From: Thermoplasmatota archaeon
Lineage (GTDB): Archaea; Thermoplasmatota; E2; DHVEG-1
Length of the DNA: 6,452 nucleotides
Direction of reading: 5' to 3'
Assembly (NCBI GenBank): GCA_030615845.1
Contig: JAUWYM010000048.1
Span: 1-6,452, forward strand
Position 1 is the first letter of the stretch. Each line of letters begins with the position of its first letter. Shown here piece after piece: positions 1 to 4,865 of the stretch. A program made the position numbers and the translations under genes. The notes under the pieces were generated by a model. That model did no database searches. It saw nothing but the letters and a program-made list of their open reading frames with translations, and had not been told where the DNA came from.

Positions 1-678
1 AGCCATACCTTCTACACTAACCATCCCATACCATCCAAGAAGCAACTGATCAATTACAATATCTGCATTTTTTAAAAATCCCATTACTACATCATGAGAA
101 GTATTCTCAACAAGATTAAAATTAATGTTATAACCCTTCTTTTTAATCATATCTACAGCATCTAAAACATACTTTGTTCCTTTTACCTCTCTATTATTGG
201 GCGCATGAACAATATTAATAACATCAGAATCAGTATTTTCATTTTTCACTTCAAAATCATCAAGACAAATAGGAACAGGAATCCAAATTGAATCTTTAGA
301 CCATTTAAGAAGATCAGGAGTTGAAACAAAAATATTATCACAATACTTATTATAAACAGGCAGTTCGCCAATACCTCGAATATCAGAACCGTGATGATGC
401 ACAATAATATTTTTCCCTAACATTTTCCAAAGTAAAACATCCCTCCCTTTTTTAAAAATAGATTTGTAATGAAAATGAAAAACATCATACTCTTTTGCGA
501 TTTTCCAAAAATTATAAACTTTTTTAAACTTTTTTTCCTCAATTAAAAAAGTATAACCAAAATTAAACTTGTTTTTACAAAAAACTAAGACATCACTTTT
601 TAAATCTAATCTCTTTTGCTCGTCCGATAACAAACCCGCCGCACCAGCAATATTATTAACGTGCAATACAGAAACCAT
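1..678 (-). CDS. GT4-family (GT-B) glycosyltransferase, 3' end cut by window edge
   Basis: This is an open frame of 226 residues from an ATG at 678-676 to the left edge; the C-terminal part, probably 100 or more residues, is missing. An in-frame TAG two codons upstream leaves this ATG as the only early start, and GGAAG lies 6 nt before it. The N-terminus (VLHVNNIAGAAG, residues 4-15) looks like the first strand and glycine-rich acceptor loop of a GT-B enzyme. DVFHFHY (65-71) and HHHGSD (94-99) match the GT4 acceptor domain. HAPNNREVKGT (158-168) and VIDQLLLGWYGMVSVEGMA near the edge match the donor-nucleotide domain. Glu223 fits the second Glu of the EX7E motif, while the first Glu position holds Gly, as in a known GT4 subgroup. 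It would transfer a sugar from a nucleotide-sugar in the cytoplasm during glycan assembly; donor and acceptor cannot be told. GC content is low, about 29%. It follows a GT2 gene on the same strand after 86 bases, so an operon is possible. Confidence 0.88.
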   Translation of the reverse strand, partial: MVSVLHVNNIAGAAGLLSDEQKRLDLKSDVLVFCKNKFNFGYTFLIEEKKFKKVYNFWKIAKEYDVFHFHYKSIFKKGRDVLLWKMLGKNIIVHHHGSDIRGIGELPVYNKYCDNIFVSTPDLLKWSKDSIWIPVPICLDDFEVKNENTDSDVINIVHAPNNREVKGTKYVLDAVDMIKKKGYNINFNLVENTSHDVVMGFLKNADIVIDQLLLGWYGMVSVEGMA

Positions 679-764
679 ATACTACTTCCAAATAGCTAAA
701 AAACATATACATTTTTTTAATAAAATTATTATGATTTGCTACACTCCTCAATAAAATTAACATA
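679..764 (-). promoter_or_regulatory. short intergenic gap with possible TATA box and 8-bp AT hairpin
   Basis: This 86-base gap separates two minus-strand glycosyltransferase genes. Next to the upstream gene's stop codon is a perfect inverted repeat, AAAATTAA (753-760) and TTAATTTT (765-772) with a CATA loop. It is all A/T and lacks a long following T tract, so it is a weak terminator candidate. A TTTATTAAAA stretch (715-724, minus reading) could be an archaeal TATA box, which would put transcription start near 694 and leave a short leader with GGAAG before the ATG at 678. In sequence this AT-rich such matches arise easily by chance, and read-through from the upstream gene is equally possible. 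Confidence 0.25.
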
Positions 765-1742
765 TTAATTTTTTTCATGATTATTCTCAGTCTTACCGCT
801 ATTTTTCTTTAGTCGGTAGAGGATCTCTTCTTGCACATTCTGATTTCTACGAATTAAATCACCGATTAAACCAAGAATAATTACTTGAAAACCAACGATT
901 AGTAATAAAACAGACAGAACACTAGTAGGCAATAGAGGAGTAACCATACTTGTAGCCATATAATGTAGTAATACTCGTAAACCAAGAATGAGACCAACAG
1001 CAAAAACAAGACTACCTATTAATAAAAATGTTTTCAATGGTTTATGATAAAGATATGACCGAATGAGGGTACTTCCACCGCGTTTTGCATAACTCCATAC
1101 GCTTGGAAAGAGACGAGATTCGCCTTCTCTCTTATAGAAATTAACGGGAACTTCACAGATTCTAAGATTCTTATTTACAGCTTGAACAAGTGTTTCTTGT
1201 GTATAGGTAAAATCACCCATTATGTTAAGTCGCATCGCTGCATCTTTTGAGAATGCTCTAAAGCCCGTTTGTGCATCGCTGAAATGTTTTCCCGCAGCTC
1301 TACTAGCAAACTTTGTTGCAACTTTGTTCCCGAGTTTTTTGGACATTGACATTTCTTCGATGTAACCATCGAAACGTGATCCAAGGACTATGTCTGCATC
1401 GTTGTCAACAACTGGCTGTACTAATTTACTAATTTCAACAGGGTCATATTGCCCATCTGCATCAATGTTGACGATGATGTCTGCACCCATGTCTAGTGCA
1501 CCATCAAGTGCGTCTCTGAATGTTATTGCAAGACCTAGGTTGTGGACATGGCTGAGTATTTTGTCTGCACCTGCATCTTTTGCAGCTTGTACTGTCCCGT
1601 CCATGCTGCCGTCGTCTAGGACAAGTACCTTTACCTCGTCGCAGCTGTTGAGATCTCTTGGAATTTTTTTTATGACATCTGCAATTGTTTTTTCTTCATT
1701 GTATGCAGGAATTGTGACAACAAGTCTTGTAATGTAGCCCAC
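765..1742 (-). CDS. GT2 glycosyltransferase, polyprenol-phosphate sugar synthase type, with two C-terminal TM segments
   Basis: This is a complete 325-residue family 2 (GT-A) glycosyltransferase. Visible motifs in order are VVTIPAYNEEKT (8-19, first strand and nucleotide-binding loop), VLDDGSMDGT (41-50), IDADGQYDP (93-101, the DXD metal/nucleotide site), LGSRF (120-124) and DAQTGFRAF (156-164). Two hydrophobic segments, about 239-259 and 275-297, anchor the C-terminus, followed by a charged cytoplasmic tail. This is the arrangement of dolichyl-phosphate glucose/mannose synthase-like enzymes, which move a sugar from a nucleotide donor to a membrane polyprenyl phosphate for N-glycan or surface polysaccharide synthesis. 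The sugar cannot be read from sequence. The GTG at 1742 is the first possible start after an in-frame TAA only one codon upstream, but it lies inside the Shine-Dalgarno-like GAGGTG. An ATT three codons later is better spaced and would give MTRLVVTIPAYNEE. The N-terminal half is about 45-55% GC, the C-terminal half nearer 35%. Confidence 0.92.
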   Translation of the reverse strand: MGYITRLVVTIPAYNEEKTIADVIKKIPRDLNSCDEVKVLVLDDGSMDGTVQAAKDAGADKILSHVHNLGLAITFRDALDGALDMGADIIVNIDADGQYDPVEISKLVQPVVDNDADIVLGSRFDGYIEEMSMSKKLGNKVATKFASRAAGKHFSDAQTGFRAFSKDAAMRLNIMGDFTYTQETLVQAVNKNLRICEVPVNFYKREGESRLFPSVWSYAKRGGSTLIRSYLYHKPLKTFLLIGSLVFAVGLILGLRVLLHYMATSMVTPLLPTSVLSVLLLIVGFQVIILGLIGDLIRRNQNVQEEILYRLKKNSGKTENNHEKN

Positions 1743-1745
1743 CTC
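1740..1745 (-). promoter_or_regulatory. Shine-Dalgarno-like GAGGTG overlapping the nominal GTG start
   Basis: On the minus strand the sequence reads TAA GAG GTG GGC TAC ATT. GAGGTG matches the GGAGGTGATC complement of the 16S rRNA tail, yet its last three bases are the nominal GTG start codon, so it cannot position a ribosome on that codon. It is correctly placed, 8 nt from GAGG, for initiation at the ATT codon 1733-1731. The other explanation is leaderless initiation at GTG with the match being accidental. A TTATGTTTAT stretch (1781-1790, minus reading) could be a TATA box with transcription start near 1760, which would favour a short leader. Confidence 0.4.
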
Positions 1746-1847
1746 TTACAATTAAATCTCACTTGGGTAATGTTCAGGCAATAAACATAACTTGAATATA
1801 AAAATTCTTTTAAACAATTTTTTGTAAAAATGAAGGCATGTCATAGC

Positions 1848-1911
1848 AACGGCTCTTACGGCCCGCCTGCTCATAAGAGCCTGGCAAGACCACCCCTTCT
1901 CATCAGCCGCC
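1848..1911. other. GC-rich patch with 8-bp inverted repeat, candidate structured RNA or element relic
   Basis: By hand count 40 of 64 bases are G or C (about 62%), against roughly one third in the surrounding gap. Inside is a perfect inverted repeat, GGCTCTTA (1851-1858) and TAAGAGCC (1874-1881), enclosing 15 bases. In AT-rich archaeal genomes such isolated GC islands are often structured non-coding RNAs. It matches no RNA family that I recognise, and its strand is unknown. It could also be a fragment of a decayed gene or mobile element. The repeat family begins 20 bases to its right. Confidence 0.35.
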
Positions 1912-1931
1912 TTTACCACACACCATTCATT

Positions 1932-2204
1932 TTCAAAATCTAGTTGTTATAAACCATCTCAATAACCCTACTATACCATCCATTTTCTCGGAGAAAAAAC
2001 CTGCAAAACATTTTTCAAAATATAGTTGGCAAAAACCGAATCAATCCCATCCAGCAGTTTCCCTTAAAACCTCTCAAAAACCGCCATATTTTTTTCAAGA
2101 TATAGTTGGTGCTTTGAATTCAAAATCTAGTTGGTAGTATGTTCAAAATGTAGTTGGTAGCCTTTTCAAAATTCAGTTGGTGAGGCTTTTAGCACTTAGT
2201 TGCG
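1932..2204 (+). repeat. cluster of 17-bp direct repeats, consensus TTCAAAATCTAGTTGGT
   Basis: All copies have the same orientation. They start at 1932 (1 mismatch), 2014 (2), 2094 (2), 2119 (exact), 2142 (1), 2165 (2) and 2188 (degenerate, 10 of 17). Successive spacings are 82, 80, 25, 23, 23 and 23 bases. The last four therefore form a regular 23-bp tandem array (about two helical turns), while the first three are spaced near 80 bp with partly similar flanks (an AAACC..TC.CAA-like stretch recurs). The core TAGTTGG is the best-conserved part and drifts only at the ends of the cluster. The unique part between 23-bp units is only 6 bases, far too short for CRISPR spacers. Iteron-like binding sites, a multi-site operator or the end region of a decayed mobile element are all possible. 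Confidence 0.85.
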
Positions 2205-2390
2205 AGCATTATTATTTCATCCTATAGTATCTAAATATTAGAGCTTTTTTCCGACTTTTCTAAGTCCAATGAATGCTATGTTTTTGTGAAAGAGGGAAAA
2301 ATTGAAAGATTTTGTTTATAGACTCTTTGTTCTCTGTTGTACGAAAAACCGTCTTCTTTTTTAATATTTTACAAAATCTTTTAACTCTTT

Positions 2391-2426
2391 TGATTATATC
2401 CCTCTCCCTGAGCGTGATCTCTCCTG
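2391..2426 (+). promoter_or_regulatory. possible TATA box, GTGATC ribosome binding site and CTG start for the right GT2 gene
   Basis: TTATAT (2394-2399) could be an archaeal TATA box, which would place transcription start near 2420. GTGATC (2414-2419) matches the second half of the GGAGGTGATC ribosome-binding consensus and ends 4 nt before a CTG (2424-2426). The nuclease-like gene at 3307 uses a very similar GTGAT just before its ATG. The GTGATC is 22 nt from the ATG at 2442, too far to serve it. The TATA assignment is weak because the region is AT-rich, and a start near 2420 would exclude GTGATC from the transcript. Confidence 0.35.
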
Positions 2427-2441
2427 AAAATAGACATACTT

Positions 2442-3116
2442 ATGCCTACATTACATGAAGAAAAAGGCGTCGGAAAAACTATAGATTCCATAAAAAAAGA
2501 TATTTTTAAGAAGAAAAACTGGGAACTTGAAATAGCAATAATTGATAGCGATTCAAAAGATAAAACACAAGAGATAGCAAAAAAACGCGGAGCAAAAATA
2601 ATCCTTGAAAAAAGAAAAGGATACGGCCGGGCATATAAAACAGGTATGTCAAGAGTATCTGGTGACATCATTGTAACAGGAGATGCAGATGCAACATATC
2701 CCTTTGACAGAATACATGAATATATTCAGCTTCTTTTAGATGAAGACCTCGATTTCATAACAACAGATAGATTCGCAGAATTGAAACATGGATCAATGTC
2801 GGTAAAACATGCGTTTGGAAACATTATGCTGGCTACAGCACTTCGCATCCTCTTCTTCATTAATATTAGAGACTCACAATCAGGGATGTGGATATTCAAA
2901 AAAGAAGCGCTCAAAAAAATACAGCCGTTGGACGACTTTAACGACGGAATGCCTTTTTCAGAGGAAATAAAAATAGAGATGTTTACCGCAAAAAACGTCA
3001 AAGCAAAAGAAATACCATCTACTCTATCAAGCCGTGAAGGTGAGGTAAAACTGGAAAGCTTTAAAGACGGATGGAGAAACCTAAAATTCTTGTTTAAAAA
3101 GCGATTATACTTATAA
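2442..3116 (+). CDS. GT2 glycosyltransferase, soluble, DPM/DPG synthase-like
   Basis: From the ATG at 2442 the protein is 224 residues. It is a GT-A family 2 enzyme with IIDSDSKDKT (33-42), GYGRAYKTG (60-68), the DXD-containing GDADATYP (80-87), DSQSGMW (143-149 region) and a C-terminal REGEVKL motif. There is no C-terminal membrane segment, unlike the GT2 enzyme across the divergent gap. Family members transfer sugars to polyprenyl phosphates or nearby glycan acceptors on the cytoplasmic face; substrate unknown. The ATG gives a protein starting MPTLHEE, which lacks the first Rossmann-like strand. The in-frame sequence upstream supplies exactly that strand (LKIDILMPTLHEE), with a CTG at 2424 where the initiator should be and a TGA at 2415. 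The real start is therefore probably 2424. Base use is A-rich (AAA, ATA, ACA codons) and unlike the more GC-rich left GT2 gene. Confidence 0.88.
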   Translation: MPTLHEEKGVGKTIDSIKKDIFKKKNWELEIAIIDSDSKDKTQEIAKKRGAKIILEKRKGYGRAYKTGMSRVSGDIIVTGDADATYPFDRIHEYIQLLLDEDLDFITTDRFAELKHGSMSVKHAFGNIMLATALRILFFINIRDSQSGMWIFKKEALKKIQPLDDFNDGMPFSEEIKIEMFTAKNVKAKEIPSTLSSREGEVKLESFKDGWRNLKFLFKKRLYL

Positions 3117-3146
3117 CTCTCATTTTTATCTTTTAGTCTCTTTTTT
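3117..3146 (+). terminator. T-tract transcription terminator after the GT2 gene
   Basis: Directly after the TAA stop, three T runs (3123-3127, 3131-3134, 3141-3146) occur in a pyrimidine-rich stretch without a hairpin. This is the usual form of intrinsic termination signal in archaea. The next gene starts 160 bases further on and has its own promoter-like sequence, so separate transcription is likely. Confidence 0.5.
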
Positions 3147-3200
3147 GAGGTAGTTTATAAGACACATTAATTATTTCTTCAGATGATCTCATTGAAATTT

Positions 3201-3230
3201 GTTTCACTATAAATCTTCAAGTTTCACTAT
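3201..3230 (+). repeat. paired 10-bp direct repeat GTTTCACTAT, operator candidate
   Basis: GTTTCACTAT occurs exactly twice, at 3201-3210 and 3221-3230, with 10 bases between, so the copies are 20 bp apart (about two helical turns). It lies about 75-105 bases before the ATG at 3307, just upstream of the possible TATA boxes. That position fits an activator or repressor site, though nothing shows binding and no homologous operator is recognised. Confidence 0.45.
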
Positions 3231-3245
3231 TTAATGAATTTTTCG

Positions 3246-3303
3246 CTTTTTATGAAAATTTAGGCAACTCATTAAAAATACATGCTAGATACAAAAAAGT
3301 GAT
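3246..3303 (+). promoter_or_regulatory. candidate promoter and GTGAT ribosome binding site of the nuclease-like gene
   Basis: Two TATA-like stretches are present: CTTTTTATG (3246-3254), which predicts a start near 3276 and a leader of about 30 bases, and ATTAAAAATA (3271-3280), which predicts a start within a few bases of the ATG. GTGAT (3299-3303) lies 3 nt before the ATG at 3307 and matches the distal half of the GGAGGTGATC consensus. The first TATA box fits better with use of that ribosome binding site. Confidence 0.35.
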
Positions 3304-3306
3304 ACA

Positions 3307-3684
3307 ATGGATCCATTCATGATGTTTTGGATATTTCTTATAGGCATAATAGTTGGAGTAATCGGAGGAATAACACTTGTATATCGCGCAGCGGTATCTC
3401 CGCTTCATAAAAAAATCGGGAAACTAACAACTGAAAAACAATCCCTCTCAACAATCTATGGAAAAATAACAGAACAATTTGCACCTTTTATGAAAGACTA
3501 TCCGTATTCTACGCAAAACTTTCGATTTATCGGCAGCCCTATTGATGGAATACAATTCAATGATAACCAAATACTTTTTGTCGAATTCAAAACAAACAAA
3601 TCAAAACTAACAAACACACAAAACAAAATCAAAAAACTGGTAAACAATGGAAAAATTGTATGGTTTGAATTCAAGATGAAATAA
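3307..3684 (+). CDS. membrane-anchored PD-(D/E)XK endonuclease related to archaeal Holliday junction resolvase
   Basis: The protein has 125 residues. Residues 5-27 form one hydrophobic membrane segment, followed by RAAVSPLHKK and a short helical linker (33-48). Residues 50-125 match the Holliday-junction-resolvase-related endonuclease family (Pfam Endonuc_Holl, PF10107, from memory). Key positions are YGKITEQFAPF (51-61, Glu56), FIGSPIDGIQF (74-84, Asp80) and ILFVEFK (89-95, Glu93-X-Lys95), then a helix with Gln105. These fit the E, D, EXK active site of PD-(D/E)XK nucleases, so catalysis looks intact. Membrane anchoring with the catalytic part in the cytoplasm is inferred from positive residues after the segment. 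The biological role of the family is not established, and resolvase activity should not be assumed. The ATG at 3307 is supported by GTGAT 3 nt before it. The gene ends 2 bp from the convergent oxidoreductase gene, leaving no space for separate terminators. Confidence 0.85.
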   Translation: MDPFMMFWIFLIGIIVGVIGGITLVYRAAVSPLHKKIGKLTTEKQSLSTIYGKITEQFAPFMKDYPYSTQNFRFIGSPIDGIQFNDNQILFVEFKTNKSKLTNTQNKIKKLVNNGKIVWFEFKMK

Positions 3685-3686
3685 AC

Positions 3687-4865
3687 CTACTTCAAAGCTT
3701 CTTTTTTACCACTGTAGAAATCCCTATCTGGACTTAAAAGATCAAAAATCTTCTTTTCAACAGCAGGTGCTCCTCTCGTGATAAGATGTGTAAGATTTTT
3801 GGCAACACCTGGTCCCATCATAAATCCCTGTCCACACATCCCCACACCAAGATAAAACCCTTCAACATCAGCTGGTTTGCCAACGACTGCAACACCATCC
3901 GGTGTCATCGGATACAGTCCTCTCCACAGCCTTCTAATAGTGAGATTCTTAAACCTTGGAATGAGATGTACAAGCCTTCTTGCCATAATAGGCATAAACT
4001 CAGAGGTGGATCTTCTGTCATCTCCAGGGAAAATCTTAATTGGTGTGTAGCAGAAAATTATCTGCCCTTCGGAATTCTGACCGAAATAAAAATTCGCAGT
4101 TTTCCCTTCTGATCCAGGACGCAGATCAACAACAAGCGGATCAAGAAACGACTGTATCGGAGCAGTTATTCCTGCTTCATGGCTATCAGGATTTACAGGA
4201 ATATCTAGGCCAGCCATTTTACATATCGCTGAAGCATGTGCTCCTGCAGCGTTGACGACAGTATCAGCCATGTACTTTCCTTTTGTTGTTTTAACTCCCT
4301 TTACGGTAAGGTTTTCTTTTTCTCTTTCTGTAAGAAGCTCGATAACGCTTTCACGATACCGAAACGTTGCTCCAAGTTTCATAGCCTCGTTTGTGAATGA
4401 TTCTGATGCAAGCAGAGGACTTACCTGTCCATCATTTGGCGAAAATGTACCACCAATGAGTCCATTTTTATTTATCCCTGGAACCACCTTCATAATATCT
4501 CCAGCGTCAACCCAATCGATTTCCAACCCATGTTTTTTTTGAATAGGAAGTATTGATTTGAGGATGTTTTCTTCTTTTTCTCTAAAGACAGGAAAACAAT
4601 ACCCTCCTTTCTTCCAGCCGATATCAGTACCTGTTTTTTCCATCCAACTGGAGAAAATATCAAGGCTCTGCAGGCATATCTGTATTTTTGCAGGATCTGA
4701 GTGAGTAGCTCGAACACCTCCGATTGCTGCCTTGTTTTGTCCCTGACCTGATGAAGAGAGTTCATCGACTACGAGCACTTTAAGACCCGCCTCGGAAAGG
4801 AAATAGGCGGTAGGTGTTCCTACAGACCCTGCGCCAACGACGATAGCGTCGTATTCTTCTGTCAC
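3687..4865 (-). CDS. DAO-family FAD-dependent amine/imino-acid dehydrogenase, beta-type subunit
   Basis: This 392-residue flavoprotein is full length for its family. GAGSVG (11-16) with Asp34/Glu35 is the FAD-binding dinucleotide fold. AAIGGVRATHS (46-56) is the second flavin-contact segment, NAAGAHA (205-211) the conserved third, and RGLYPMTPDG (315-324) with GQGFMMGPG (345-353) the C-terminal FAD/substrate loop. It resembles sarcosine oxidase beta, archaeal L-proline dehydrogenase beta, D-hydroxyproline dehydrogenase, opine oxidase OoxB and HcnC. It should oxidise a secondary amine or imino acid and pass electrons to the alpha subunit; the exact substrate cannot be read. Start is GTG (4865-4863), overlapping the alpha subunit's TGA by 4 bases (GTGA). 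A perfect GGAGG (4873-4877) lies 7 nt upstream, so translation is probably coupled. The stop is 2 bp from the convergent nuclease-like gene. Confidence 0.9.
   Translation of the reverse strand: MTEEYDAIVVGAGSVGTPTAYFLSEAGLKVLVVDELSSSGQGQNKAAIGGVRATHSDPAKIQICLQSLDIFSSWMEKTGTDIGWKKGGYCFPVFREKEENILKSILPIQKKHGLEIDWVDAGDIMKVVPGINKNGLIGGTFSPNDGQVSPLLASESFTNEAMKLGATFRYRESVIELLTEREKENLTVKGVKTTKGKYMADTVVNAAGAHASAICKMAGLDIPVNPDSHEAGITAPIQSFLDPLVVDLRPGSEGKTANFYFGQNSEGQIIFCYTPIKIFPGDDRRSTSEFMPIMARRLVHLIPRFKNLTIRRLWRGLYPMTPDGVAVVGKPADVEGFYLGVGMCGQGFMMGPGVAKNLTHLITRGAPAVEKKIFDLLSPDRDFYSGKKEALK

Larger units (their letters stand above)
1743..2423. other. 680-base non-coding divergent gap between two GT2 genes
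   Basis: No convincing gene lies here on either strand. From left to right it contains the presumed promoter region of the left GT2 gene (1743-1800), a GC-rich patch with a hairpin (about 1848-1911), a family of 17-bp direct repeats (1932-2204) and AT-rich sequence with the presumed promoter of the right GT2 gene (2205-2423). The longest suggestive frame is 64 residues on the minus strand (1946-1755), described among the rejected items. The size is large for a compact archaeal genome, and the repeats suggest a regulatory, replication-related or mobile-element-derived role. Confidence 0.7.

Noticed and set aside
569..754. Plus-strand 61-codon open frame.
   Set aside because: It lies antisense over the 5' part of the GT4 gene, whose motifs are clear; no family features and no ribosome binding site.
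1390..1737. Plus-strand 115-codon open frame opposite the left GT2 gene.
   Set aside because: It is a shadow of the well-supported GT2 coding frame; Ser/Thr/Ala-rich low-complexity translation with no motifs.
1848..1911. Minus-strand TGATGA resembling the C box of a C/D guide RNA.
   Set aside because: No matching D box (CTGA) or second C'/D' pair follows at the right distance.
1752..1946. A 64-residue open frame on the minus strand covering the GC-rich patch, with an internal ATG at 1874 giving 40 residues.
   Set aside because: No ribosome binding site or recognisable family, composition changes abruptly along it, and its beginning falls in a repeat copy. It could be a remnant of a decayed gene, but chance is enough to explain it.
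2094..2204. The regular 23-bp array as a CRISPR.
   Set aside because: Unique sequence between repeats is about 6 bases, the repeats vary, and no cas gene is present.
3307..3684. Calling the nuclease-like protein a true Holliday junction resolvase (Hjc).
   Set aside because: Only the fold-level motif and related-family similarity are visible; the membrane anchor and different length argue against direct equivalence.
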